The notes under the pieces are model-generated. The model searched no databases, was not told the DNA's origin, and worked only from the letters and a program-made list of their open reading frames with translations. Positions 44,490-55,589 of a DNA stretch of 64,000 nt are shown one piece after another; positions within the stretch are counted from its first letter, which is position 1; every line of letters begins with the position of its first letter. Made by a program: the position numbers and the translations under genes. Location: positions 12,090,001-12,154,000 of the forward strand of contig NC_065898.1 of NCBI RefSeq assembly GCF_905147045.1, in the 5' to 3' direction. The DNA comes from Nymphalis io. Its lineage: Eukaryota; Arthropoda; Insecta; Lepidoptera; Nymphalidae.

Positions 44490-45680
44490 TATGTAATAGA
44501 AAAAAACTATATAATAATATTAAACAAATGTATTCGTAACTTAATTATATCTGATTATCAGATTTTATAAGCCTTCTTCAAAATATGAGAACGTTCAATT
44601 CGTCGTTTCAAATACTCGTTTAACTTAATCAGTTATTATTTTTGATTACTGTTAACATTGTTATTAAATACAACTTAATTGTTAATACGACACATAATTT
44701 TTATTAGTTTTAATTTATTCATGTCAACGAAACAATTCTGGTACGTGGTTTGTTTTCTCCAAAATCATGGGTACATTCAAACATTAACTACTAAAATTGT
44801 AATTGAGTTAAGTTTTATAATTATTTATTTACCAAACATTTTTTATGCGTTATCGATTCTTTGTGCGTTAGATTCTGCTATTCTCTTAGTGATAAATTTC
44901 ATTTAATTGGTATAGGTAATTGTTATTTTATTATTTAAAGATTAGTTTTAACATTTATAGATCTGTTTTTATTTTAATTAACATATTATTGATATTAATC
45001 GATAGATCCATCTTCTTACGGCATCCAAAGGCAAGTTACAGAAGTCTATCAATAATTTTAAACTCAAACGTTCCTTTGTTGTAATGTAATCCTAGTTATA
45101 ATAAAATAATACTATGACAATATTTTGTTAAATGATTTTCCTTTACTTTTTTGTACGTTGCTTAAAAAATCCAATGAATATTTTTTGACATTTTATTCAT
45201 GAACAGACAAGAGCAGTCCACATTTCATTATTATGTGTTGTGGATTTGAAAAAAAAATATATTTATAAACTTCCTAATAATGAAAATGGAAGTGAAAGAG
45301 AAATAAAAGTTCCAAGGCATAAATCTCTTTTAGAAAAGAAGATAAATAGTATGAAAAATTGAGTAACGATAAACAGGTAGCCATTTGAGTTAAAAACTAA
45401 ATTGAGATTCGTGATTATACTTGCGCAAGTCAAATATGAACATATCGAGGTTTGAAGTCTAACAAGCTTGCTAAGTTGGTCTTCACTCAAGTTAGATAAA
45501 TTAAGAGAACTTGTAAATGTGTAACAACTTCTTTGTTTTATTTATTTACAAGTATTAACATTTGATTTTATTCTTGGCATCCGTGACTTGTCAGCTGGTG
45601 CTGCACAGTATGCCATTCTTAACAGAATTTGAATGGGCTTTTTTTTTGTTTTAAATAAATAAAAATTACCAAACAGAAAT
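44490..45680. other. AT-rich stretch without recognised genes
   Basis: Only short chance frames, with no domain. Confidence 0.5.
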
Positions 45681-45684
45681 TCTT

Positions 45685-45800
45685 ATTATTGTTCTGTTTG
45701 GTCTTGAAAGGTGAGTCAGCAAATATAATTACAACCACAAATAACATATCACATTAGTTCTAACAGTTGATAGCGCATTTCTCAGGTAAGGCTTACAAAA
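45685..45800 (+). mobile_element. SINE-A, degenerate
   Basis: It keeps 'ttgttctgtttggtcttgaa', 'aggtgagtcagca' and 'gttgatagcgcatt' in order. Confidence 0.5.
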
Positions 45801-45829
45801 GTACCATGTGCCAATCCTTGGTGCTCAAG

Positions 45830-45955
45830 CTGCTTCCAACCATACCAGATACCAAAATATCAACAAAATTTGTTCAGTGTTTTAGCTGTAAACGCGTTAG
45901 AGGTATAGAAACAGACAGACAAAGTCACTTTAAAATTTAAATTAGTATAGATGGA
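45830..45955 (-). mobile_element. Helitron-like fragment
   Basis: The minus strand reads 'tccatctatactaatttaaa' at its 5' end, then 'gtctgtctgtttctatacct', as in decayed lepidopteran Helitrons. Confidence 0.4.
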
Positions 45956-45961
45956 ATAGAT

Positions 45962-46118
45962 AAGGGACATAACATCTTAGTTCCCAAGATTGGTGGCGCA
46001 TTGGTGATGTAAGCGATGGTTAACATTTCTTACAATGCCAATGTCTATGGGCATTGGTGACCACTTACCATCAGGTGGCCCCTATGCTCGTCCGCCTTCC
46101 TTTTCTATAAAAAAATAA
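45962..46118 (+). mobile_element. SINE-A, 5'-truncated
   Basis: It runs from 'agggacataacatcttagtt' to 'ccttccttttctataaaaaa'. Confidence 0.8.
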
Positions 46119-46124
46119 ATAAAT

Positions 46125-46640
46125 ACATCGTGGAAGCGTCCAATGTTTGTCTAAATGACATTGGTAATACAATGTTCGGTACTTAATTGATCTTAATAAA
46201 CATTATAATGATAATAGTAATTATACGCGCCTGAAATAACTAGATTTGTTCAAATAACAGTTGATGTAGTTTTAAGGGAATTGCGTTGCTGTAACGTTAC
46301 GTACATTTTGTTGTGTTTTCAGTGAATATTTGTGCTTAACAATCATTTGACAAATTGTGTTGGTGTTAACTATATGTGGCACAAGATTAACGATGCAGCG
46401 GTTTTTTCTAATGAAAATAATTTACATCTAACCAAAGTAGATTATATCTAACTATCCATTATAAATGTAGATTTTGAAAAACCGTTACTTAACTTGGCAG
46501 TAACTATTTTTTGTTATACATAGAAATATGTCTTCATACATAACCTTAGATATTCATAATTTTCAAGAACTCATTTCTAATGGTCGTGTCTGAAGCATGA
46601 ACCTAACAAAATATACCACAAAACAAAGTACTATGAAAAT
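46125..46640. other. AT-rich stretch without recognised genes
   Basis: Nothing recognised. Confidence 0.5.
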
Positions 46641-46646
46641 AACCAA

Positions 46647-46943
46647 TTTTTTTTTTTTTTATAGAAAAGGAAGGCGGACGAGCATATGGGCCACCTGATG
46701 GTAAGTGGTCACCAACGCTCTTAGACATTGGCATTGTAAGAAATGTCAACCATCGCTTACATATCCAATGCGCCACCAACCTTGGGAACTAAGATTTTAT
46801 GTCCCTTGTGCCTGTAATTACACTGGCTCACTCACCCTTCAAACCGGAACACAACAATATCAAGTATTTCTGTTTTGCGGTAGAATATCTGATGAGTGGG
46901 TGGTACCTACCCAGACGAGCTTGCACAAAGCCCTACCACCAGT
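46647..46943 (-). mobile_element. SINE-A (Metulj-like), full length
   Basis: It has poly(T), 'tatagaaaaggaaggcgg', all family blocks, and ends 'gccctaccaccagt'. Close to the copies at 3116 and 47326. Confidence 0.9.
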
Positions 46944-47129
46944 AATATATTAAATGCTGCTCATGTCTATTTTCTTAAGAAAGTATACATCTTAATTTAG
47001 TCTGTGTTTTTATACAAAAAATAAAGTAAACATAACACCTATAGGTTTTTTGGTTTGGATTTTGAAATACTAGTATTGATTCTTAGCGGAGAAATAACTA
47101 AAGAGCTCAACGGAAACGAGCCAACTGCA

Positions 47130-47325
47130 CAGATTATATTGTTGTGCACAAGTCTATGTTGGCAATCCTCATGATCTAATGGGACGGAAGCCTCACATGT
47201 CTGAAAGATCTTTTAAGCGGAGAATCAGTAGATATAAGTACTTTCCCAAGCAGTACTGAGATAGAAAACCTTGTCCTGACCTGGGTTTTTAACCCAAGAC
47301 TTCGTAATTTGCAGTCTTATAGTCT
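47130..47325 (-). mobile_element. SINE-D, diverged and truncated
   Basis: It carries 'attgttgtgcacaagtct', 'aatgggacggaagcctcaca', 'cctgacctgggtttttaacc' and a head cut by the SINE-A that follows. Confidence 0.65.
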
Positions 47326-47623
47326 ACTGGTGGTAGAACTTTGTGCAAGCTCGTCTGGGTAGGTACCACCCACTCATCAGATATTCTACCGCAAAACAGC
47401 AATACTTGATATTGTTGTGTTCCGGTTTGAAGGGTGAGTGAGCCAGTGTAATTACAGGCACAAGAGCCATAAAATCTTAGTTCCCAAGGTTGGTGCCGCA
47501 TTGGATATGTAAGCGATGGTTGACATTTCTTACAATGCCAATGTCTAAGAGCGTTGGTGACCACTTACCATCAGGTGGCCCATATGCTCGTCCGCCTTCC
47601 TATTCTATAAAAAAAAAAAAAAA
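47326..47623 (+). mobile_element. SINE-A (Metulj-like), full length, inserted into SINE-D
   Basis: It runs from 'actggtggtagaactttgtg' to 'ctattctata' plus about 15 A. It follows directly on 'tgcagtcttatagt' of the SINE-D head, so it probably landed within it. Confidence 0.9.
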
Positions 47624-47629
47624 TAACAT

Positions 47630-48345
47630 GATACGTCAGTTTTTATTTTTGTATCAATTTACAAAATAACCTTTCAGCCAAGCTTCCGATAAAGGTCCTA
47701 TTATAATTGAATGAAGTAGTAAAATGACTTATGGGTTTCCATTGATATTTCTTATGGATAAGATTAATAAATTCATATTTTTCATTCGATTGAGTTTAAA
47801 TTTTTACTTGTTGTTGGCTCGTGCGTGAATTTTTCTGAAATATCATAATAAAGGTACTAAATTAGATTAAGAAAAGTTGAGAGTATAATTGTATAAAGCC
47901 GTGTCGCTTTGAGGCGCTTGTTTCTTATTTTTTCTTCAACTAACTTCTAGAAATGTAAGCGACAAAGCTCAAGGAATCCAGAACTTGTGACTTTCCCTTT
48001 ACCAATAACTGTATACTTGTAGGTATAAATTGATAACACACCTTGCTTATGACTTAAACCACGGACACAGAAATGTGGGCCGCGGTACAGTAACTATGAT
48101 TGATGATCTAGCTTCCTGTCCGCTAAAGCTGATTTTTGTGAACTGAAATTTCATTTGGCAGATGTTTGATGTTTTTTCCACTAACCTTCTATACCATTGT
48201 GATTGATTACAGTGGATAAGAAACACAGTTATTTACTTTTTTTTGACGCGGTTTATCTAAAGATTTAAGTAAGTGTCACTTAAGTAATTACAACACAAAA
48301 CGTGCAAATAAGTCACACATTTTAACATCTAGTACTAGTGGCCAC
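47630..48345. other. AT-rich stretch without recognised genes
   Basis: Nothing recognised. Confidence 0.5.
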
Positions 48346-48354
48346 TAGTAGTTT

Positions 48355-48604
48355 ACTGGTGGTAAGGCTTTGTGCAAGCTCGTCTGGGTAGGTACTACCC
48401 ACTGATTAGATATTGAACCGCAAAACAGCGGTATTGTTGTGTTCTGGTTTGAAGGGAGATATAACATCTTAGTTCTCAAAGTTGGTGACGCATTGGCGAT
48501 GTAAGCGTTGGTTAACATTTCTTACAATGTCAATGTCTATGGACGTCGGTGACCACTTGCCATTAGGTGATCCATATAATCGTTCGCCTTCTTATGCTTT
48601 ATAA
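48355..48604 (+). mobile_element. SINE-A, older copy
   Basis: It runs from 'actggtggtaaggctttgtg' to 'cgccttcttatgctttataa'. It lacks the 'gagtgagccagtgtaattac' segment. Confidence 0.82.
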
Positions 48605-49039
48605 AATATATATATAAACTAAAATTATTTAAAACATAAATGACTTCCTTTCAACGACTGCGACTGTCGTTGTTTATTATGATATGATATTAAGCAAATT
48701 TATTTTTTTAAGAAAACGATATCTTATTCCCATAATATATTCATGTAAATTAAGCCTTCGTGAAAGGGAGTGAATATTTGACTGTATATCAGAAATTTAC
48801 CTTTACCTAACAAAACATCCTACATCTTGATAAATCAAATTTGCTGGTTTTTCGGAAAATGTAACTTCATATAAAGCCGAGCCAACAATCGTACGCTTCC
48901 TAACATAAATACACTTACTATGAAAATATATTTGTCAAAATATGTTGTTGTCTTTTAAAAACGTTTATAATATTTTTGTTCTTTCATCTATTATTCAAAC
49001 TGCTTTGATATGTTATATATTTGATATATTATTAACTGA

Positions 49040-49130
49040 ATATCGTGGGTTCAAATCTGCGCAAACATTACTTTTTTTTTGAGTTTTGACTTCCACAAAT
49101 TGTATCCATAATTCATTTCGTGGTACAGCA
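49040..49130 (+). mobile_element. SINE-B fragment
   Basis: It carries 'cgtgggttcaaatctgcgca', then 'cataattcatttcgtg', in family order. Confidence 0.5.
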
Positions 49131-49194
49131 ACATGTCGTTATAAAAAATCTCGTAAGATGATAGTATTAGTTTATTATAAGTAATGCAAGTGTA

Positions 49195-49320
49195 AATTCA
49201 GGCACAAGGGACTTAACATCTTAGTTCCCAAGTTTGAGGGATTTGGCGATGTAACGAATGGTTAGTATTTCTAAGAGCGCCAATGTAGGTAGCCAGTTGC
49301 CTGTCTGCCTATCTAATTAA
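49195..49320 (+). mobile_element. SINE-A, degenerate
   Basis: It carries 'cacaagggacttaacatctt', 'agttcccaag' and 'gcctgtctgcctatcta'. Confidence 0.6.
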
Positions 49321-49324
49321 AAAT

Positions 49325-49925
49325 AAAAAAAAGTATATAAAATGCATTTCGGCTTATACTATAAGCAAGGATGAATAAAAATATTCTTAATTATTGATAT
49401 ATTTTTGCATAACAGGATGTAGCTCATTTATTAAGAAAGATCAAAGACATCAAAACATGTCACTAAGACCTACGTATCGCAATTACTAGGATGTGACCAC
49501 GTGAAACAGTTAGTGTTATAATGTTGTATAATGTTACAATTATATGTCGTTCCTTTCTATATACAACAAATTGAATTCGTGAGAACATAATAGATCTGCC
49601 ATTATGTACCTGAATAATTATTATTAATGACTATATAAATTAATAAACACATGTATCTATTCAACTATATAAATTAATAAACACATGTATCTATTCAATT
49701 GGTCGCTTCGCTCCTCTATATAGACGTTTAGTGATTCACATTACATTATTAATGCAGCGCCATTTGTAAGGCTAATTTGGGTGCCAAGTAAATGTGTTGT
49801 AATTACACTAACCCACCAGGAGTCAGCTATCAGAGTTTGTTTACTTTCTAAGCATACTTAGAAGGTATGATAAACTATGTTATAAAAGTTGCTTTTGAAA
49901 TAAAAAGACTGGAAAGGAAAGGGAA
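49325..49925. other. AT-rich stretch; 34-bp tandem repeat at 49630-49697
   Basis: The unit actatataaattaataaaca... (34 bp) occurs twice in exact tandem at 49630-49663 and 49664-49697. Nothing else recognised. Confidence 0.7.
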
Positions 49926-49929
49926 ATTG

Positions 49930-50130
49930 AGGAAATGATGATGATGATGTACTCCTGACCGATTTTGACGGTAGCCAATATCCATAGATCATAGTATGTG
50001 TGTGTGTGCACAAGTGTGGCACCAGCGCAGGTGCACTCTCTATTCCCTCACTCCCATAATGGCAAGGCAAATCGGACACGACTTAAAATAATTTGGTCGC
50101 CTGAATCAGCCTGTCAATGACTCGGACTAG
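49930..50130 (-). mobile_element. SINE-D, 5'-truncated
   Basis: The distal half of the family: 'actcctgaccgattttgacg', 'gtgtgcacaagtgtg', 'ggtgcactctctattccctc' and 'aatcggacacgac'. It lies 200 bp before the S1-S2 exon. Confidence 0.65.
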
Positions 50131-50330
50131 AGGCTGGGAGAAAACTAGATAAGCTATACAATACCAGAAAAGGTTTTTTTTTAATTCATGTTATGCTATT
50201 TTTTATTTTATTTCGTAATGAACAACTACCGAATTATCATTTTCAACATTCAAATAAAAATTGATTATATTTAATAGTGGGCCTGATAGTAAAACATAAA
50301 TAATGAATTGATTCTGTTTTTTCTTTTCAG

Positions 50331-50564
50331 GTGATATCCGCCATATCGGTGTTCTTCATCTGCATATCAGTCTTATGCTTCTGTCTAAAGACGCATCCAG
50401 ATCTCCGAGTCATCGAGTTACACTTAGAGAAATACACAGACAATACCACTGCGGTCGTGGAAACGAATCCCTGGCAAAATAACGGCCAGCCTCATGTCGC
50501 CTTCTTTTATATTGAGCTGGTCTGTAATGTTTGGTTTACCATCGAGTTGCTGGTGAGATCTGTG
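50331..50564 (+). CDS. Shaw: Shaw/Kv3-type potassium channel, internal exon (S1, S1-S2 loop, S2)
   Basis: The exon is 78 codons, phase 0 at both ends. A pyrimidine-rich tract and CAG at 50328-50330 precede it, and a GTAAGT donor follows at 50565. Residues 1-20 form S1 (VISAISVFFICISVLCFCLK), followed by THPDLRV, a Kv3-like start of the S1-S2 loop. The loop holds one N-glycosylation sequon (NTT). Residues about 53-78 form S2. S2 keeps the acidic, Phe and acidic positions of voltage sensors (IEL..., WFTIEL) and the following Arg (LLVRSV). In Shaker-type channels these acidic residues and the Phe form the charge-transfer centre for S4. The product would be a plasma-membrane K+ channel subunit. 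S3 to S6 and the pore are not in the remaining 13.4 kb as far as I can see. Confidence 0.94.
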
Positions 50565-50950
50565 GTAAGTAGATTTAGATTTTTTTCAGTAATAGCCTGT
50601 AATTTTTCCACTAAAAAAAGACTTAATAAGGAAGCATGCATGTCTGAATAAATTTAAAAGTATTACATGAAATACATTTACAAACACACTTATAGGAAGG
50701 AAATTATCATTTAAGTATGTTACAGTAATAGAATGATGAATACGAAAGTTGTTAAAATGTTCATTAGAATCATACAATATGACTTTAACTGTGTAAGTAA
50801 TTGAATAAAAAGAACAAAAATAAATACAGTTGTTATATCGTCTTCTTCAACCGTAATAGAGCAATGAAGCTTACAACCCTTGTGTGAGAGAGAGTGTTCC
50901 GGAGTTATCGGTAAATTAGCTATAATATTTAATTTACACTACCCATACAA
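50565..50950. other. Start of the next Shaw intron
   Basis: GTAAGT donor, then AT-rich sequence with nothing recognised. Confidence 0.6.
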
Positions 50951-50954
50951 ATTT

Positions 50955-51372
50955 CGAGTCAAGCTGGCACAGTGACTAAAACATGTTAATCTTAAACGAA
51001 GATGGTGGGTTCAAACTTAGACAACCCTATTAACTTTTCACGTACTTTATTTGTTTTTATAATTCATCTTGTGCTAGATGATTAAGGAAAACTTCGTGAA
51101 GAAACCTATTATAGATAAAAATCTGACACTCACATATATATGACGGCGGAAGCGATGGCTGAGCGATACTATGTCTCAATCTCGAGTAGGTGACGTCACG
51201 GTGTTTACCCCTTCTCTAGTACTATGATGCTCAAATGAGCAACTTAATATTGAACTATATCGCTTTCCACAACATATAACTAACACCTGGCATTTGAGCA
51301 GTGTGGTGTAAAACAAAGCTTACTCCTCCAGAGCAGAGGCCAGCGGCGGGACATTCGTAGATTGTTACTTTA
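50955..51372 (+). mobile_element. SINE-B, old copy interrupted by unrelated DNA
   Basis: The head and body 'aagctggcacagtgactaaa', 'ggtgggttcaaacttagaca' and 'ttataattcatcttgtgct' are at 50965-51110. The 3' part 'gcatttgagcagtgtggtgt' and 'cagcggcgggacattcgtag' is at 51292-51362. The intervening about 170 bp are not SINE-B. Confidence 0.6.
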
Positions 51373-51559
51373 TTAAATGGAAAATGTAGCTTTTATTTAA
51401 AATGCATAAATAAATTATGATATCCGCAACGGTGTGCTCGTGCATAACAATGAATCGATATTCGAAACGAACTTGTAAAGTGCTATTACTATGCTAAATT
51501 ATTCTGATGAAAAATTTACTATTTCGTTATCCTTTAAATATTTATTTTATTATATCAAT

Positions 51560-51870
51560 ATATTTATTTTTTGTGAATCATACATCATAGTATAATACAT
51601 AAAATTTGATAGCAAAATAAGTGTCGCATAAGCCAACAAAGTTTCCACTTTTACATTGAAACATTGAGTGAACCTAACATGAACAAGTTATCTAAAATGT
51701 AATTAAAGTACATAAAGTAAAGTATTAAAAAAAGATAAAAATATTGAAGACAAATACAGTTTTTTAAGTTTCTGAAAACTAAAATATATTTACGATAAAC
51801 ATATCTATATTAGTGTAACGTTTAATAATTATCAGATTCTCTTACCATAAAATGATTTTTAGCATAGTTC
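51560..51870 (-). mobile_element. LINE (L3) 3' end, diverged copy
   Basis: It carries 'cgcataagccaacaaagttt', 'ccacttttacattgaaacat' and 'gagtgaacctaaca', matching the right-arm L3 copy (about 31410-31470), plus the following 'aatacagttttttaag'. It shows that L3 is a dispersed family and not unique to the palindrome. Confidence 0.75.
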
Positions 51871-51874
51871 GTTC

Positions 51875-53380
51875 ATCATTCATACACATAGGGGCATAAA
51901 AGGTTTGTTTTGAACGGGCAAAGGAATGTTGACACTTGATATAAATGTTGTTAACTAAGTACATTAAATCGACAAAATTACTTCCAATTTTGGAAAGAAA
52001 AACCTGATCTTATTCGAGTATTTCGAAAACGACTCATACGATTTGGCTGAAATTTATGTATTAATAAGATTTTGCTGTTTAACTTTTTTCGGAGAATTTA
52101 ATAAAGCATTTTTTCCAATTCGACCCTAGTAAAGCTCAGTTGTCCAGGTAGGTACTTTCACCCTAATACAATATACCTTAAACGACTTGTAATAAGCACT
52201 GCTAGAAATTACGTCATAACAAACATTACACTTAAAAAGAAAATATAGGTAAAAGGCAAAGAGAAATATTAAAATAATTTTAGTAAATATGAAAAAATGG
52301 GACGGCAATCCGACACGCCCGGAAATAGCCTGATCATGTATTATAGATCATATAATATATAATATTATATTATATGATCTATATAACCAAACCAATGACT
52401 ACATAACAGTGCGTAAACACTACACATTATATTTTAATAATACAGAAACTAAATATGGTAAAACACACTACCAAGTATTATATAAATATATCCCATAAAC
52501 AGTCAATACAAAGAATAAATGGAATGCTTTATTTGAACACATATTACCTCTTTTTGACCTAAAATAATATAGTCTAACTACATGTAACGATTTGTCATTG
52601 GTCCAACTTTCTACGTTTTAAAACTACCAAACAACTATCTCGTGAAACCTACCCATTTAAATTTAATAGCTCGATGAACATTTAACAAAATTTTGGCGCT
52701 ACAAAATTGCCTTCAATCCTAAATGTTTCCCAAAAACGATGGTGCAAGCGATAATAAACTAAAGCGCGCTTTATATAAGATAACTTTTCATGTGACACTG
52801 TAAATTTCCGCGCATTTTCCGTTTGCGAGTAACGACACCTGCTCTTTCAGAAAGACTTTAATTTGCTAAAGGCTTATATATCAAGGAAAATTCTCCTTAA
52901 AATCAACGGTTTTCAACATCGCTTCGTGAGCAGATACTTAGCTGACACTTAGTGATTGTAAAATTTGAATTTTTAAAATTTGTGATAATAATTTGTAAAC
53001 ATTTTATTTCAAATTTGGAACAGAAAAATTTGCTTATAATAGAAACGAAGTAAAATGCAAATCGTTTTACGAAATCTTATACTCTTTAAAACTCTGAAGT
53101 CATTAAGCTGAAGACTTTGCTAGGATAATTTAACCAAAACTTTGTGGAAAAATGTTTGGCTTTTTTATTTCATTTTTGCTTTAATGTATGCTTAAAATCT
53201 GTTGTTGGCAAATAAAAAAAGGTTAAGCTTGTAAGAGCGTTTGTTAGAGACAACATAAAAAAATATATTTTGATTTTGTTAAGTGATGATGATATTCTAC
53301 TGATCGATTTAGGTGATGAGGGCGAAAATGACTGTTCAAGATATATAATAGTGCAAAATTATATAATGCAGAAGTTTTTG
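51875..53380. other. AT-rich stretch with a SINE-D scrap and a small hairpin
   Basis: A SINE-D scrap 'gggacggcaatccgacacgc' is at 52299. An AT-rich hairpin with 18-bp arms lies at 52342-52359 and 52366-52383. I see no gene. Confidence 0.5.
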
Positions 53381-53384
53381 CAAG

Positions 53385-53620
53385 TGATAGTGCACTTTCT
53401 TATTACAGAAAACCGACACGATCGGAGAAAGTTCAGACGCAATACAAACGGCGTTACGTGCATTCCAAAACGAGTTGCCTGTTTCCTCACTTCAGGCTGC
53501 CACTAAGAATTTCGCAACAGAAAAGCCCAATAAGTTTTTATTAGCCTGACCCGTTGCTTGAACCCTCCTGGTTCTATAGGCCGGGGTCAACAGCCTTTTA
53601 AGCTAGTCACTAGAAAAACG
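53385..53620 (-). mobile_element. SINE-D, diverged
   Basis: It carries 'gtgcactttcttattac', 'ccgacacgatcggag', 'cccaataagtttttattagc' and 'ttgaaccctcctggttct', with head 'gctagtcactag...cga'. Confidence 0.7.
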
Positions 53621-53689
53621 AGGTAGTTGTTAGGTATAAAAATAACGCATATATGCTAAGTACATTAAAAAATACAATAAATCGTTAGC

Positions 53690-53895
53690 TGTAGTTATAA
53701 TACAAGTTTTCGGCCACGGTTTCTCGCGTGTGTTTTCGAGTGGGCATTTGTTAGGTGTAAGGTGTTTCTTTGGAGTTCATAGTAAGCTTCATAGAAAATT
53801 TAATCAAAATCGCTTCCGTGGTTAAGCCGTAAAAACGTAACAGAAAGATAGATATATACAGAGTTACTTTCTCATTTACAGTATTAGTATACTTA
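53690..53895 (-). mobile_element. Helitron-like fragment
   Basis: The minus strand starts near 'tatactaatactgtaaatga' and ends in a decayed GC block ('aaccgtggccgaaaac'). Confidence 0.4.
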
Positions 53896-53899
53896 TTAT

Positions 53900-54415
53900 T
53901 GCTTGGCTAAAGCCAGGAAATATCTAAAATGAATATAATTAAATATTCAATTCTATTGACTTTAATTGGTAGTGGAATTTAAGATATTTTTTTTCATTTA
54001 CTCATTCTAATTATTAAAGGAAAATATCTTAGAATCCACTGTTTGTGTTGCATTAGCTAAGTATCCTATGGGATTTGATGGCCACTTAGCAGCTTCGATT
54101 CATTATTCCTTTTAAATTAATTAATGCTTCTAACTATAACAACTAATGAAATCTAATTAGAATACATATTTGTATATACACTTGAAAAAATCAAACTGAA
54201 AAGTATTTTCTTAAAGTAAATTCTGTTTGAATTTTAATTTAATATGAATAAAAAGTAAAGCTACTATTGATTTGAAATGTCGATTCTACCAAGAATTCGC
54301 AAGAAACTTTAGTTACATTTTTCCAAATACCAATACATATTGTTTACATGTACACAAGAGAGCTGTGATAGCGCAGTTAAAAAAACATTTTAGAAAATGT
54401 GTATCGATTTTTTTT
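53900..54415. other. AT-rich stretch without recognised genes
   Basis: Nothing recognised. Confidence 0.5.
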
Positions 54416-54419
54416 AACC

Positions 54420-54830
54420 TAATGGTAATTCACCACCACCCAAAGACCTCGGCACTGTTAGAATTAATATTAACCGTTCCTTACATCACCAATGTATCAG
54501 GCACAAGGGAGATAACATCTTAGTTCCCAAGGTTGGTGGCACATTGGTGATGTAAGCGATGGTTAACATTTCTTACAATGCCAATGTCTATGGGCGTTGG
54601 TGACCACTTACCATCAGGTGGCCCATATGCTCGTCCGCCTTCCTATTCGATAAAAAAAAAACGAATGTGCCAACATTAGGAACTAAGGTGTTATGTCTCT
54701 CGTGTTACCGTGTCTCACTCACCCTTCAAACTGGATCAACAACACCACATATCACTGCTTAGCGGTAGAATATGTGAAGATGAATGGTACCTACTCAGAC
54801 GGACTTGCACAAAGTCCTTATACTTTACAT
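54420..54830. mobile_element. Cluster of three SINE-A pieces in alternating orientation
   Basis: 54420-54493 is a minus-strand piece ('ggtaattcaccaccaccc', 'ttacatcaccaatg'). 54494-54662 is a plus-strand 3' part ('aggcacaagggagataacat' to 'ctattcgataaaaaaaa'). 54663-54830 is a minus-strand piece ('gtgccaacattaggaactaa', 'cccttcaaactggatc', 'ctcagacggacttgcac'). The middle copy appears to have inserted into an older minus-strand copy, since the two minus pieces meet at 'caatgt/gtgcc'. Confidence 0.75.
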
Positions 54831-54839
54831 GTGTATATA

Positions 54840-55375
54840 ATTAATAAATTCTGCGATTTGTTTATTGTTTGCAATTTCATTGTTAGTTCCTAAGCATTTC
54901 TCAAAACAGTCAAATAATAGTAAGATATTTACGAAATGTATTTTACATAAACAAAAAAAACGTTGATAGTACGAGAAATATTGTATAAATAGGTAACCGC
55001 ATCTGTCGTGACGTGTCTCCGTTCCTCCGCATCAATTTGCAATTGGTTCAAGTATCAAGTGATATAAGACGTGATCGGAGTGTTGATTTGCATTCAATGC
55101 AGACATTCAATACTCTATTCCCGACTACATTTGTAGTCAAATAAGATATTTTTTGCGATTGTATACAAGAAGAATATTTATTCGATAGTAAATGTTTTGC
55201 ATTATGCGTAAATTATTCGTTTAATTTCTACTTAAATTAATAAGCCGTTTTATTTCTTAAGGATTTATTTGCCTCACCGTCGCTCATCAGCTACTTGAAT
55301 ATTTACAGATTAAGGTACGATAATTCATAAAAGTTTATTATATCTTTAAATAATCACTTTATTTTCTCCATTTCC
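54840..55375. other. AT-rich stretch without recognised genes
   Basis: Nothing recognised. Confidence 0.5.
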
Positions 55376-55378
55376 GTC

Positions 55379-55470
55379 TGATATATTTCAATTGCGGTTA
55401 TTCATTAGAAATCGTGTCACTTATTATATTATATTATAATTATGTATAAATGCATTTGGGTCACTCACTC
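55379..55470 (+). repeat. 92-bp direct repeat, copy 1
   Basis: It is identical to 57463-57554 except for one base (T/C in 'gggtcactc' against 'gggccactc'). It starts 'tgatatatttcaattgcggt' and ends within a SINE-A border 'cactcactc'. Confidence 0.93.
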
Positions 55471-55580
55471 ACTCACCATTCAAACCGGAATGCCACAATA
55501 AAGTATAGCTGCTTGGCGGCAGAATATATTATGAGTGCGTGGTCAGTACCCAGACGACCCTGTACAAACCACTACCGCGA
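55463..55580 (-). mobile_element. SINE-A, partial
   Basis: It carries 'actcaccattcaaaccggaa', 'gcttggcggcagaatata', 'cccagacgaccctgtacaaa' and 'ccactacc'. Its first bases are part of the 92-bp repeat. Confidence 0.7.
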
Positions 55581-55589
55581 CAAAAACGC

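Larger units (their letters stand above)
22501..50330 (+). other. Large intron of the Shaw-like gene
   Basis: The interval between the two channel exons is 27,830 bp, with GT at the 5' end and AG at the 3' end. It holds the giant inverted repeat, two LINE copies with readable reverse transcriptase, many SINEs, Helitron-like fragments and AT microsatellites. I saw no other host exon in it, although short exons could be missed by eye. Confidence 0.88.

Noticed and set aside
50331..50564. Assignment to the Shaker, Shab or Shal subfamily
   Set aside because: The S1-S2 loop start (KTHPDLRV) and the T1 end (LDKLDID...EEEIA...LFDEP) fit Shaw/Kv3 better than the other three subfamilies, as far as I can judge from remembered family motifs.
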